From Acinetobacter sp. SFB (GTDB taxonomy: Bacteria > Pseudomonadota > Gammaproteobacteria > Pseudomonadales > Moraxellaceae), in NCBI RefSeq assembly GCF_001647545.1, contig NZ_LSZH01000017.1, forward strand, positions 108,992 through 172,991: 64,000 bases of DNA, read 5' to 3'. A program made the translations under genes and the position numbers. The notes below the pieces were generated by a model. That model was not told the origin of the DNA and did not search any database. It saw only the letters and a program-made list of their open reading frames with translations. Numbering within the stretch: the stretch's first letter is position 1; the number at the start of each line of letters is the position of its first letter. Of the stretch, positions 37,652-47,512 are shown piece after piece.

Positions 37652-39208
37652 TTAGGCGACGTGACCTTTCCATTTTCTCCAACGTTCTTGGTCTGGAGAG
37701 CCTTCAATATCAAGATTGTCTGCACCGACGTTAAAGTTGTAATAGTCACGTAAAATACTTTCTAAATCGGGACCGCCACAGTTGCCTTGTAAAATTTGAT
37801 TGACCGGCAACCAAGCTTGAATATATTTTTCAGGTTCACGTTCAAAAATGTCGTAACAGCCATCTGAACAAGTGTGATAACGCTCACCTTTATAAATACT
37901 GTCACGGTAGCTGAACATGGTTGGGTCGCCATCCATTTCGGTAAAGGTCATTGGAATCTGGCAGATTTGGCACAGTTGCGGCAAGCCATTGCTATAGAAG
38001 CGTTTACCTTCAGCTTCCAATTTACGCGCCAACTCCCATTTAGGGCGGTAATATTTGTCAAAGGTGTCTGGATATTTCTCAGATAACCAATCCATTTCTT
38101 CATCGGTTGGAATCCAGGTATGGAAACCTGCAGCATGACCAAAATTATAGAAAATCCACCATGCCTGATGGGAAATATGCTCTTTTTCCTTAACAATCAC
38201 GTCTGAATACTTCGGCATGCGAATACCGTAACGACTCAAGTCTTTAAATAAAGCACCGCCAGCTTCTTCGAAGTAGGTTTCCCATGCTTCTTTCCATGAC
38301 ATCACTTTATTTGGCAGCATGTAGTCCATCATCATGCCGACAATCGAGAGCAGGCGAGTACCGCGCCAGAACCATTTATCAATCCATTCCTGAACAATCG
38401 GAACGTTATCTTCATGCTGTTCCAGTAAGAATTTTACGATTTCCAAACCTAAAGTCATGTGGCGTGCTTCATCCGACTGAGCACTAAAACCAAAGGTCAC
38501 GGTTGCCATATCTCCGTTATATGCCGCACCAGACATGAATGGGACGAACAGTAAGTTGGTAAGTACATACTCAAAGGAGAAACTAATCGCCAGTAAGAAT
38601 TCAAATGGCCCTGCTGAACGTGCATCTTCAAAGAATGATTTTGGGACAGACAAGTACCAAACACGGTCATGCATGTGTGCCCAATCCTGGAAGCCATCAA
38701 AGAATTTGTTGTAATGGCTCATAGCATGAATTTGCGTTTGTACATGACGCAGTTCATCAATCGATTGCATTTGCGAGGCAATACGTGCACCGATGCCGCT
38801 AAATTGGCGGCCTACATGCGCATAACCTTGGTATGCCTGATATTCCAGTGGCGTAACGGCTGTTAAAAACAGTTTTATTGCATTTAAGTAGCGTTCATTA
38901 CTGACATTCATCTGACCATTATTTTGAGAGAAAGCATCAAAAATGGCATACAGCTTTTTCTCTTTTTCTGCCTGATATTTCCAGTAAGTATCCATGGTTA
39001 AGCGGAAAGGGTCTTCCCATTTTGACCAGTCTGTAATTTTAATGCCTTCAAACTCTTCATACGGAAATGCTTCTTTACGGTCTGCATAGGAAAAATCCCA
39101 ATCCAGATCACGTGTCAGCATGCGGTAACGGTCTTTTGAATTAAGTTTTTTGGTTGCAGTTTTAGTCGCACTTTTTGTTTGGCTATTCATCTTGATGATC
39201 CTTTTCAA
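37652..39208 (-). CDS. mopN: Phenol hydroxylase large (diiron) subunit (P3)
   Basis: The 518-residue catalytic subunit, which hydroxylates phenol and methylphenols to catechols. The two E-x-x-H iron ligands are in SIDELRHVQTQ and SDEARHMTLGLE. The C-terminal third carries a zinc-type cysteine cluster (CQICQIPMTF, YHTCSDGCYDIF) seen in DmpN. MopN matches the Acinetobacter gene name. Confidence 0.96.
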   Translation of the reverse strand: MKRIIKMNSQTKSATKTATKKLNSKDRYRMLTRDLDWDFSYADRKEAFPYEEFEGIKITDWSKWEDPFRLTMDTYWKYQAEKEKKLYAIFDAFSQNNGQMNVSNERYLNAIKLFLTAVTPLEYQAYQGYAHVGRQFSGIGARIASQMQSIDELRHVQTQIHAMSHYNKFFDGFQDWAHMHDRVWYLSVPKSFFEDARSAGPFEFLLAISFSFEYVLTNLLFVPFMSGAAYNGDMATVTFGFSAQSDEARHMTLGLEIVKFLLEQHEDNVPIVQEWIDKWFWRGTRLLSIVGMMMDYMLPNKVMSWKEAWETYFEEAGGALFKDLSRYGIRMPKYSDVIVKEKEHISHQAWWIFYNFGHAAGFHTWIPTDEEMDWLSEKYPDTFDKYYRPKWELARKLEAEGKRFYSNGLPQLCQICQIPMTFTEMDGDPTMFSYRDSIYKGERYHTCSDGCYDIFEREPEKYIQAWLPVNQILQGNCGGPDLESILRDYYNFNVGADNLDIEGSPDQERWRKWKGHVA

Positions 39209-39254
39209 TCTGTTGAAGCAGTCGGCTTCTTGTCTTTATTTCTTCCGTGCGGAA

Positions 39255-39524
39255 TTAATTCCAATGCAAAGTGAAGCTATCGTCATCTTCTTCAACGTTG
39301 CCACCTAAGGTGATCATGTTGAGCTGTAGTTCTTGAATGTCCCAATCCTGGCCCAGTTTTTCGGACACAGTTTCAGCGCGAACCACTAATTTCCCCAGAC
39401 TTTCCACACGAATCATGGCAGGAAGATATTGAATCGTGGCTTCGGGGTTATCTTGCTCAATCGCTTCAATGATGTAGCGTGAGGTATCATTATCTTGTAA
39501 TGCCAAATAAACTTTAGAGCTCAT
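39255..39524 (-). CDS. mopM: Phenol hydroxylase effector protein (P2)
   Basis: The 89-residue MmoB/DmpM-family coupling protein, with no cofactor. It binds the hydroxylase and tunes oxygen chemistry. It lies between mopL and mopN as in all such operons. Confidence 0.94.
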   Translation of the reverse strand: MSSKVYLALQDNDTSRYIIEAIEQDNPEATIQYLPAMIRVESLGKLVVRAETVSEKLGQDWDIQELQLNMITLGGNVEEDDDSFTLHWN

Positions 39525-39536
39525 CTCTGCGCTTCC

Positions 39537-40544
39537 TTATGCAACTGATTCTAGTTCAAGGGTTAAACCGGCTTTTTTACTGCGTTCTGCAATTAAGGCT
39601 AGGCCATTGTCGACAGATGCATGCCCAAGTGCGGTATGGGCCCATGCCCTAAAGGCTGCTGTCACTTGAGGTAAAAGCGTATTTATCCAGCCTTGAATTA
39701 AGGCTTTATTTTCTTCAGATTCAGTGGCGGCAATTTTTAAAACAGGGTCTGACCATTTGCGTAAATCGCTTAAACAGTCCTTCATGAATTCGGTCAGCAT
39801 TGCTACATCACGTGCACCGTGTTCAACCAGCCATTGATCCAGTTCGCCATAAACCAGTTCCTGCATTAAGCTGTCTATGAGCAAGTTTTGCAGGACATAA
39901 AGTTTGAACCAATCTTGTTCAGTCAAGCTCTGTTCACACAGCTTGCGCAGTGGTTGCCAACATTCATCATTCATCCATGACTCTTTGGCTTGCTGTAAGG
40001 ATTCACCGGTATTGCCATCAATGAGTAGACCAATACGGGAGAGGTATTGCGCCATACCCAGACGATCCATTGCTGCAAAAATACAGGCTTGGGTAATGAC
40101 CGTACCATAGCCATAAGCACTGCCTGACATCATGTGCAGGTTGGCGGTTTGCTCCACATAACGGAAAGGCAATAAGAAAGTGATTATTTTTTGCTCAACT
40201 TCAGCGCTTAGATTTTCAACCAAATGGCGTTTTTCAAAAAATGAATAATTGCTTTCGGCAGAATCTTGCAGACGTGCACGATGTTGTACATAAGTGCCAT
40301 AGTAAAATTGACGTGGATCTTTAAATGCATACCAGTCTTGCATTTGCAACGCTGTATGCGTTTGATCATTTAAAGTTTTGTCAGCTTTCCACAAAGGACG
40401 GTAATGAAAGTTAGCTGCACCTTGTATATCAAAACTTACTTCCTGATACCGAGTCGCAGGCTTATTGCCAAAACGGCGTTCAATATAGGCATAAGTTTGA
40501 CGAATAGGTTCGAGGTTGGATGTTTTAATTTCTAAAGTCATCAC
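39537..40544 (-). CDS. mopL: Phenol hydroxylase beta subunit (P1)
   Basis: The 335-residue non-catalytic partner of the large subunit, DmpL family (FKDPRQFYYGTYVQHRARLQ). It has the ferritin-like fold without iron ligands. Confidence 0.94.
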   Translation of the reverse strand: MMTLEIKTSNLEPIRQTYAYIERRFGNKPATRYQEVSFDIQGAANFHYRPLWKADKTLNDQTHTALQMQDWYAFKDPRQFYYGTYVQHRARLQDSAESNYSFFEKRHLVENLSAEVEQKIITFLLPFRYVEQTANLHMMSGSAYGYGTVITQACIFAAMDRLGMAQYLSRIGLLIDGNTGESLQQAKESWMNDECWQPLRKLCEQSLTEQDWFKLYVLQNLLIDSLMQELVYGELDQWLVEHGARDVAMLTEFMKDCLSDLRKWSDPVLKIAATESEENKALIQGWINTLLPQVTAAFRAWAHTALGHASVDNGLALIAERSKKAGLTLELESVA

Positions 40545-40559
40545 GATTTCCTTATGGGC

Positions 40560-40850
40560 TTAAGATTGATCTTCTTGATCTAAATTTTTACGTACTTGGC
40601 TTAGAACTGTAGGTTCAATGCCATAACGCCATTTATCTTCTTGTGCATCATTCCAAGCCTGCTGTGCTTCGGTCATTTCAATAACATGATTAATTTCACA
40701 GAAATGCTGAAAGGCTTGCTGAGGTAGAATCAGTTCGACAAAAAGTGTTGGATCATGGATGGCGAAGTCAAATTCAACAAACTTGGCCTGGCGGTCACCC
40801 GTAACACGAATGTATTTGGTGAGTTGTTCTTGCTGTATGGCTTGAGTCAT
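40560..40850 (-). CDS. mopK: Phenol hydroxylase assembly protein (P0)
   Basis: The 96-residue DmpK-family protein (VRVTGDRQAKFVEFDF-like start). It is needed for assembly of active enzyme, probably iron loading. First gene of the operon, about 70 bases downstream of the sigma-54 promoter. Confidence 0.92.
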   Translation of the reverse strand: MTQAIQQEQLTKYIRVTGDRQAKFVEFDFAIHDPTLFVELILPQQAFQHFCEINHVIEMTEAQQAWNDAQEDKWRYGIEPTVLSQVRKNLDQEDQS

Positions 40851-40920
40851 GAGGATTATCCTTGTCTTTCTGCACTGAACTCATTTCAGTGATGCAACCT
40901 TGCATATATTGATAGAGATA

Positions 40921-40938
40921 TATCAAAACTCGTGCCAA
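40921..40938 (-). promoter_or_regulatory. Sigma-54 promoter of the mop operon
   Basis: On the minus strand TTGGCACG-AGT-TTTGATA matches the -24/-12 consensus with GG and ten bases to the -12 pair, which is GA here rather than GC. Confidence 0.75.
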
Positions 40939-41011
40939 CTTTTATTAATCATTTTTAATCAATTGCTTATGTTTTTTTATCCATTTTTTAGTTTGTTTAA
41001 GCGATAAAAAC

Positions 41012-41057
41012 TCATGAAATGATGAATATATAAATGTCTGATTTCATCAAATCATGA
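41012..41057. promoter_or_regulatory. Paired MopR binding sites (candidate UAS)
   Basis: TCATGAAATGATGAA at 41012-41026 and TTCATCAAATCATGA at 41043-41057 are inverted copies (13 of 15 match), 31 bases apart. They lie 75-135 bases upstream of the sigma-54 promoter. This is the layout of NtrC-type activators. Confidence 0.6.
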
Positions 41058-41259
41058 ATGGTGAGGTCGGACACCTGAAAATCTTTGTACTACTTAAATT
41101 AGTCCTATAAATTAAACTGATTTATATCTATATGATTTTATAGTTTTAATTTAGAAATACTTTAAGGGTATAAAGTTATAATAATAAGGTAGTAAAGCTT
41201 TTTAGTCGGAATTGAGTAAGATAGGGAATCGACCTATAGCCAAGGATGGATATTCAGTC

Positions 41260-42945
41260 ATGCCTCAAGCCAAAGATGCCAAGTTTTATACTCAAATTTT
41301 GGAAAAGAATAAAGATATTCAAGATTTATTGGATAAAATTCAGTTTGACAGTCAGCATGGAAAAATTTGGTTTGAAGAAAACCGGATGCTGCTCATTCAT
41401 ACCAGTATCATGGGCTTTTTAAGAAAAGATTTGTATAACATGCTGGGCTGGGAACGGACCAAGCGTTTTTTTATTCGTCTGGGGTATCAGGCCGGAGTAA
41501 GGGATGCAGAAGTTACCTCTAAATTACGCCCGAATTTAAATGAGGCGGAAGCCTTTATGGCTGGGCCACAAATGCATGGTATACGCGGTATGGTGCAAGT
41601 TGAAGTGAATGAGCTTCAATTAAGTCATGATGAGCATCAATTTTATGCAGATTTTAATTGGCGTAATTCTTTTGAAGCGGAAGTTCATTTAAGTGAGTTC
41701 GGGGCTTCGGAAGAATCAGTTTGTTGGATGCTATTGGGCTATGCTTGCGGTTATACCAGCTTTGTTATGGGACAAACCATTATTTATCAGGAAACCCATT
41801 GTGTAGCAAAAGGTGATGATTGCTGTCGTATTATCGGCAAGCCTTTAAAAGAATGGGAAAATGCCGATGAACTTATTCAATTTATGTCACCTGATCCTGT
41901 TTCAGATGAATTAATTGCCTTGCAAGCAGAGTTGAATGAGTTAAAGAAAAATATCTATACCGATGTAGAAGCCGACTACACCATGTTTAATTCTATCGGT
42001 GAATCCGTGGCTTATCGTAAAGTTTGTGACCTGTTGAAAAAGGCAGCGGGCAGTAAGGTCGCTGTATTACTGCAAGGTGAAACAGGGGTGGGTAAGGAAG
42101 CTTTTGCCAGAGGGATTCATGAAGGTAGTTCTCGTAAAGGGCAACCCTTTGTTGCTGTAAACTGCGCCTGTATTCCGCCAGACCTAATTGAAGCCGAACT
42201 TTTTGGTGTCGAAAAAGGGGCATTTACAGGTGCAACGCAAACTCGAAGTGGAAAGTTTGAACGTGCCGATCAAGGGACTATTTTCTTAGATGAAGTGATT
42301 GAGCTTTCGCCACGTGCGCAAGCAACCTTGCTGCGAATGCTACAAGAAGGAGAATATGAAAGAGTGGGGGATCATCAAACCAGAAAAGCGGATGTCCGTT
42401 TGGTTGCAGCCACCAATGAGGATTTGGAACAGGCAGTGAAAGAAGGAAGATTCCGTGCTGATTTATATTATCGCCTGAATATTTTTCCTGTAATTATTCC
42501 GCCGCTACGTGAGCGCCGTGATGATATTCCGTTATTGATTACACACTTCTTATCGCGTTTTGAAAATATGTATGGAAAGACGTTAAAAGGTTTAAGTGAC
42601 AAAGCTACAAATTTTGTCATGACTTATGAATGGCCAGGTAATATTCGAGAGCTTGAAAACTTATTAGAGCGGGCGACCTTACTGACGGATCATCAGCAGG
42701 AAATTAAACTCAATCATTTGTTTCCGCAAATTAAGCAAGATATTGAACCAAGGTCTGAAAAAGTGGACTTAGATACAGTGATACAAGAGGGCTTTTGTCT
42801 AGAAGATCATGAGAGGAAACTGATTTTTATCGCAATGCAAAAAACAAAGAATAATGTTTCTGAAGCAGCCCGTGTATTAGGGATCAGCCGAGCGGCTTTG
42901 GATTATCGTTTAAAAAAGCAAGCTATTAATATAAGTAAAAAGTAG
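41260..42945 (+). CDS. mopR: Phenol-responsive sigma-54 activator
   Basis: It senses phenol and activates the mop operon. The order is a V4R-type sensor domain (residues 1-210), a linker, an AAA+ domain with GETGVGKE and the sigma-54 contact GAFTGA, and a C-terminal Fis-type helix-turn-helix (NVSEAARVLGISRAALDYRL). Starting at ATG 41260, phenol-binding His106 and Trp134 and zinc ligands Cys155, Glu178, Cys181 and Cys189 fall on the numbers of the characterised MopR. This supports that start over the longer TTG frame (41212). Confidence 0.96.
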   Translation: MPQAKDAKFYTQILEKNKDIQDLLDKIQFDSQHGKIWFEENRMLLIHTSIMGFLRKDLYNMLGWERTKRFFIRLGYQAGVRDAEVTSKLRPNLNEAEAFMAGPQMHGIRGMVQVEVNELQLSHDEHQFYADFNWRNSFEAEVHLSEFGASEESVCWMLLGYACGYTSFVMGQTIIYQETHCVAKGDDCCRIIGKPLKEWENADELIQFMSPDPVSDELIALQAELNELKKNIYTDVEADYTMFNSIGESVAYRKVCDLLKKAAGSKVAVLLQGETGVGKEAFARGIHEGSSRKGQPFVAVNCACIPPDLIEAELFGVEKGAFTGATQTRSGKFERADQGTIFLDEVIELSPRAQATLLRMLQEGEYERVGDHQTRKADVRLVAATNEDLEQAVKEGRFRADLYYRLNIFPVIIPPLRERRDDIPLLITHFLSRFENMYGKTLKGLSDKATNFVMTYEWPGNIRELENLLERATLLTDHQQEIKLNHLFPQIKQDIEPRSEKVDLDTVIQEGFCLEDHERKLIFIAMQKTKNNVSEAARVLGISRAALDYRLKKQAINISKK

Positions 42946-42950
42946 ATTTC

Positions 42951-43495
42951 AATTAGGCACAGATTGACTGTGATGAGTGGTTTTTAAAGGCACATTCTCC
43001 AAGATGACGGGATATGACTTAAACTCTTCTAATATGAAGTCAACGATCAGTTGAATGAAAGGCTGGGGTTTATCATAAGCCAGTCATTGATTAAATGCTT
43101 CGTAGTAAGCCAAGCGATTTTCAATCGTAATCAAACTAAGGGGATAGTTAGCTTTTAATAATTCAATATTTATTAATAAGCGTAATGTACGTCCGTTCCC
43201 CTCGATGACTGGCTAAAGATCAATAAAATTAGCAGGTACTTTGACTGTACGTTCAATAAGATGGATTGTTTACTTGGCTGTTATAACAATTCACCAAGAA
43301 TAGTACCTTCGAGAACCACTGTAGTTTCTAATAGCGTAAGTGCATGACCTTTAATGGCATTGGAATGATAGGGCCATCGGTACAATAAGGGCTTTTTGTA
43401 AGTCTTTTACAATTCAAAGAGATAGCGTGCGATGCTGAGCTAACTTCTTCTTGAATTGTCAATAATTCCAAACATATCTTTATGGCTTAAGTAAA
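42951..43495 (-). pseudogene. Degenerate fic gene, copy 1
   Basis: The minus strand carries a broken Fic (AMP-transferase) gene. Pieces include YHSNAIKGHALTLLETTVVLEG, cut here to its core SNAI...LETTVVLEG, and the catalytic end EGNGRTLRLLINIELLKANY, where the usual HPF reads PVI. Several stops and frame changes are present, so it is dead. A related remnant lies at 58725-59105. Confidence 0.75.
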
Positions 43496-43646
43496 TCTCA
43501 CTTAAAAATTTATTTGTACGGTTGTTTTTATGGCAACTTTTTTAAATTTAATGATATAAATTACAGTAATTATAATTTTAAAAGTCAGTATTAATGCAGA
43601 GCGAATGAGGGCAGGCTTAGGGCCTACCCTGATTATATGCCTCTAT

Positions 43647-43943
43647 TCACAGACAAAATTTACCGTCTAAATAAGCCTTTCTCCAACGGTCTATTTTAAC
43701 TTTTTGAAATAAACCTCCAATGTAAAAAGGATCTTGTTCAATAAATTTTTGAGCAGCCTCTCTAGAAGCTACATCAATGATATAAATTCCACCACCTAAG
43801 TCTTGGCCCTTGTCATCTAACTTTGCACCACAGGCTAAAAGTAATTCAAGATTTTGATTTAAATAATCTAAATGTTCTTGTCTTAATTTTTTTCTAAGGG
43901 ATTGATGATCTATTTTGTCCCAAGTTTCTAAAACATAAGGCAT
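43647..43943 (-). CDS. YciI-like protein at the end of the mml operon
   Basis: A 98-residue YciI-family protein (ferredoxin-like fold). The family His and Asp are visible around REEHLDYL-like and GGIYIIDVASREAAQKFIEQDPF. Some members are dehydratases or isomerases. Its place at the end of the lactone pathway suggests a minor isomerase or detoxifying role. It lies 27 bases after the porin gene. Confidence 0.85.
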   Translation of the reverse strand: MPYVLETWDKIDHQSLRKKLRQEHLDYLNQNLELLLACGAKLDDKGQDLGGGIYIIDVASREAAQKFIEQDPFYIGGLFQKVKIDRWRKAYLDGKFCL

Positions 43944-43970
43944 TTTAATTTCCTCGTATATGAAGTTTTA

Positions 43971-45314
43971 TTAGAATGAAAATGGATATTCAAGAATTAA
44001 GCGGAATTCATCAATATTTCCATATCTATAGCCTTTGGTTGTTCTATGAGTGGCTTGACGAAGACGAACATCGAGATCTTTTGCAAAGCCCTGCTTAACT
44101 TTGTAGCGTAACTCGATATCTCTTTCCCAATGCTTATTCTCAATATCTTGGTCGTAAATATGACGTTTGGTATACAGCTTGTTGTCACTACCGGTATTGT
44201 CCATATCCCAGCCATATAAATACCGCGTCATAAAAGACAGACCTTCGATTCCATAAGATGAGAAGTCAATTTCATATTTCACTTGAGCTGATTTTTCTTT
44301 GGCTTCCGTAAATGTTGCAAACTGCACACTATTGGGAATAGTGGCAATCCCGCCATTATTTCTAAACCCGATCCAGTCAAAAGGTTCATCACCTAAAACT
44401 TGTTGGTACGCTAAACTGAAATTATGATTGGATAATTTATAGCTTCCTGTTAAGGAAACCAGGGCAGTACTGATATTTCCGCCTGTGGCATCACCGCTAT
44501 CTCGGTTAATGTAGTTATTGGTTTGTAAATTGAAACCTGATTGGGCATCAATTTGATGTTTATATTTTGCCCCTAAATAATATTGCATCCAGACATTTTC
44601 TAATTTAGACACATAGATTGATGTTTCAATATTATTAAGTTTATATGTTCCGCCTAAATAGTTGACAGAATCAGCCTGAATTCCATTGTTATAATCAGTA
44701 TTAAAATAGTTGAGACGGTCAGTTGAATCAACAGGACTCATTTGGGTGAAATAACCAAAATCTAAATTAAGATGCTCAAAACTATTATCCTTTATCGATA
44801 AACCCGTCGACATAGAGGGAAGGAGGCGGGAATAGTTAGTCCCAATAATCGGATTATTCGGAAATTGATTCCCGATCAATGCTTCAGTTTTCTTATATTT
44901 TGCCCGTAGAGCACCGCCGAATTCCGCCGTTGCTGATTTCGGTTTGCCTTTCGAGTCGACTTCTAAATTATTTGTCCCGGTTCGATATCCATCACTATCG
45001 AGTTTTAAAGCAATCAGAGCATAACCGTTTAACCCGAACTGCACAGGCGTATCTGTCCAGCCTGTTTCCATATTGGCAATAAAGCCCTGAGCCCATTCTT
45101 CGCGATAACCTTTGCGCTCAGATACAGGTAATTGGGCATTCTGTCCCGCAGAGTTGTATTCGCCTTGGCGAAAGTCACGATTGAAATAATAGTTTTTTGC
45201 GAGCACATTAAATTTTGTGTCATCAATAAAATCAGCATGGGCTGTGTGGATAGTGGTTATGGATAGGCAAAGCGTCCCCATAACCAGTAAATTTTTATTT
45301 ACTGGTTTTTTCAT
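43971..45314 (-). CDS. OprD-family outer-membrane porin
   Basis: A 447-residue beta-barrel with a signal peptide (TTIHTAHA cleavage) and C-terminal aromatic end (LEYPFSF). The N-terminal KNYYFNRDF and EEWAQGFIANMETGWTD fit the OprD/BenP group, which takes up small acids and aromatics. In this operon it probably imports the lactone or methylphenol. Confidence 0.85.
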   Translation of the reverse strand: MKKPVNKNLLVMGTLCLSITTIHTAHADFIDDTKFNVLAKNYYFNRDFRQGEYNSAGQNAQLPVSERKGYREEWAQGFIANMETGWTDTPVQFGLNGYALIALKLDSDGYRTGTNNLEVDSKGKPKSATAEFGGALRAKYKKTEALIGNQFPNNPIIGTNYSRLLPSMSTGLSIKDNSFEHLNLDFGYFTQMSPVDSTDRLNYFNTDYNNGIQADSVNYLGGTYKLNNIETSIYVSKLENVWMQYYLGAKYKHQIDAQSGFNLQTNNYINRDSGDATGGNISTALVSLTGSYKLSNHNFSLAYQQVLGDEPFDWIGFRNNGGIATIPNSVQFATFTEAKEKSAQVKYEIDFSSYGIEGLSFMTRYLYGWDMDNTGSDNKLYTKRHIYDQDIENKHWERDIELRYKVKQGFAKDLDVRLRQATHRTTKGYRYGNIDEFRLILEYPFSF

Positions 45315-45370
45315 TTTTTAAAAATCCTTTTAGGTATTACAAATGATGATCCAATAGAGGAAATGGGAGC

Positions 45371-46273
45371 CTAAACGCGATCCCAAGTATCTGAAGGTTC
45401 AAAGATAAATCCATTATCTTGTTTGCGAATATAACCGCAATACGGGTCACCAAAGTGAACAGGTAAGAGTAAAGCTTCTCGGCTCACGGCGCGCTCTAAA
45501 CATTCCAGTCGAGTTTTTCTCGCGATATCAGGCCAAATGCAATAGCCTGAATTGATTTCAGGGCGAACAATTTGTAGCGGGCTATGGAATACGTCACCAC
45601 AAAAAATCGCTTCTTCTCCTTGAGAGCTGACCCGGAAAGTGACTTGTCCTGGGCTGTGACCAGGTGCAGGTTCAACTACTAAACAATCGGCAATTTCAGT
45701 ATGAGGCTGAATAAATTCAACCAAACCTTCGTTAAATACTGGCATCACGCTGTCAAAGAAGGAGTCACCAAAAACATCAATCACGCCAGGTTCTTTATTT
45801 TTACCCTGATGGCAGAAATCAAAATCTTCTTTAGGTAAATAATACTTGGCATTCGGGAAGGTTGGCGTCCAACGGTTATCTTTCCAAATCGTATTCCAGC
45901 CAACATGGTCAGAATGTAAATGGGTAATCACCACATGGGTTACTTTTTCTGGCGCAGCACCCGCAGCAGTCATCCATTCGGTAATCAAATTATTCAGCAT
46001 ATGCATACGGGGAATTTCTGGACGTTGTTTGAAATTACCAACACCGGTATCAATCACAATAATATTATTGCCGGCATGAACCACCCAAAATTGAATACTG
46101 ACAATGAGACGATTCATTTGTGGAATCCAATGATGCGGTGCCAGCATATCTTTATGCTCTTCTAATAGGCTTTGATCCGCAGTTGGAAATAAAAATTTTG
46201 GATCATGGCTCGGACCAGCATATTCATGGATACGGGTTACTTTTACTTCACCAATCATTCTTGATTCAATCAT
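45371..46273 (-). CDS. mmlL: Metallo-beta-lactamase-fold enol-lactone hydrolase
   Basis: A 300-residue MBL-fold hydrolase. Zinc motif THLHSDHVGW, then APGHSPGQV, FCGDVFHS and PVHFGD. In Pseudomonas reinekei MT1 the MBL protein MmlL opens 4-methyl-3-oxoadipate enol-lactone. The same neighbours are here, so I assign that step. AAGGAG precedes the ATG. Confidence 0.8.
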   Translation of the reverse strand: MIESRMIGEVKVTRIHEYAGPSHDPKFLFPTADQSLLEEHKDMLAPHHWIPQMNRLIVSIQFWVVHAGNNIIVIDTGVGNFKQRPEIPRMHMLNNLITEWMTAAGAAPEKVTHVVITHLHSDHVGWNTIWKDNRWTPTFPNAKYYLPKEDFDFCHQGKNKEPGVIDVFGDSFFDSVMPVFNEGLVEFIQPHTEIADCLVVEPAPGHSPGQVTFRVSSQGEEAIFCGDVFHSPLQIVRPEINSGYCIWPDIARKTRLECLERAVSREALLLPVHFGDPYCGYIRKQDNGFIFEPSDTWDRV

Positions 46274-46307
46274 GAGTCACTCCTTAACAAATATTATTAA
46301 ATCTTTC

Positions 46308-47501
46308 TTAAACACGTTCAAATAAGGCAGCTAAACCTTGTCCACTACCAATACACATTGTTTCTAAACCGTAACGTGCATTACGACGTTTCATCTCATG
46401 TACTAAAGACGTCATGATGCGTAGTCCTGTTGCACCAATCGGATGACCCAAAGAAATTCCTGAACCGTTCACATTGATATGAGACGTATCGGAAATATTT
46501 AAACCTTTGATCACTGCTAAAGCTTGTGCTGCAAAAGCTTCATTAATTTCAATCAGATCGATGTCTTCAATGGACATATCTAGTTTTTTAAGTAGCTTAT
46601 TCACCGCCGGAACAGGGCCAATACCCATTCGACTTGGATCACAACCTGCAGCGCTCCAGCCGGTGATTTTGGCTATCGGTTGCAAATGATTTTTTTCTAA
46701 ATACTCACGACTTACAATCAGGCAGCCCGCAGCAGCATCATTTTGCTGACTTGAGTTTCCTGCGGTGGTAACACCATTTGGCAATAAGCTTTTCAGTTTG
46801 GCTAGACTTTCAAGAGTACTATTTGCACGAATACCTTCATCAAAATTGATGGTTCTGCTTTCTTTTTTAGATTTCACTTCAAGAGGAATTACTTCATCTT
46901 TAAATTTACCCGTATCCCAGGCTTGCTGTGCTTTTTGATGACTTTGTAGCGCAAAAGCATCACATTCTTCACGACCAATATTATAGTCTCGGGCCAGATT
47001 GTCAGCAGTTTCAGGCATACCTGAAATTATCCCAAAACGTTCAACTGGCTGAGATCTTTCACGACCACGTTCCAGTCGGTCAAAGAAAGTCACATTCCCT
47101 GCACGACTTCCCCAGCGCATATTGGTGGAGTAATATTCAATATTACTCATGCTTTCCACACCCACCACCATAATCGCTTCAGCATTTCCAGATTGGATGG
47201 TCATGGCTGCATTGATTAATGCTTGCAAGCCCGAACCACAACGACGATCTAATGTATAGCCGGGAACTTCAACTGGAAGTCCTGCAGCTAAAGCCGCATA
47301 GCGTCCAATACAGGGTGCCTCACTGGATGAATACGACTGGGCAATAATGACTTCATCTAAGGTGTGGGTATCTAAACCAGTTTTCTCTACGATGGATTGA
47401 ATCACTTTGACAGCGAGGTCGACCGCAGTTAAAGAGGCAAGTGCGCCACCGAATTTACCAATCGGTGTACGTAACGGACTGACGATATAAGCATCTTTCA
47501 T
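46308..47501 (-). CDS. mmlC: Thiolase for 4-methyl-3-oxoadipyl-CoA
   Basis: A 397-residue thiolase. The acyl cysteine is in LDRRCGSGLQA, the histidine in GHPIGATG, the second cysteine in CIGSGQG. Related thiolases split beta-oxoadipyl-CoA or acetoacetyl-CoA. By synteny with mmlC it would give acetyl-CoA and methylsuccinyl-CoA. Confidence 0.82.
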   Translation of the reverse strand: MKDAYIVSPLRTPIGKFGGALASLTAVDLAVKVIQSIVEKTGLDTHTLDEVIIAQSYSSSEAPCIGRYAALAAGLPVEVPGYTLDRRCGSGLQALINAAMTIQSGNAEAIMVVGVESMSNIEYYSTNMRWGSRAGNVTFFDRLERGRERSQPVERFGIISGMPETADNLARDYNIGREECDAFALQSHQKAQQAWDTGKFKDEVIPLEVKSKKESRTINFDEGIRANSTLESLAKLKSLLPNGVTTAGNSSQQNDAAAGCLIVSREYLEKNHLQPIAKITGWSAAGCDPSRMGIGPVPAVNKLLKKLDMSIEDIDLIEINEAFAAQALAVIKGLNISDTSHINVNGSGISLGHPIGATGLRIMTSLVHEMKRRNARYGLETMCIGSGQGLAALFERV

Positions 47502-47512
47502 TTCAATTCCTT

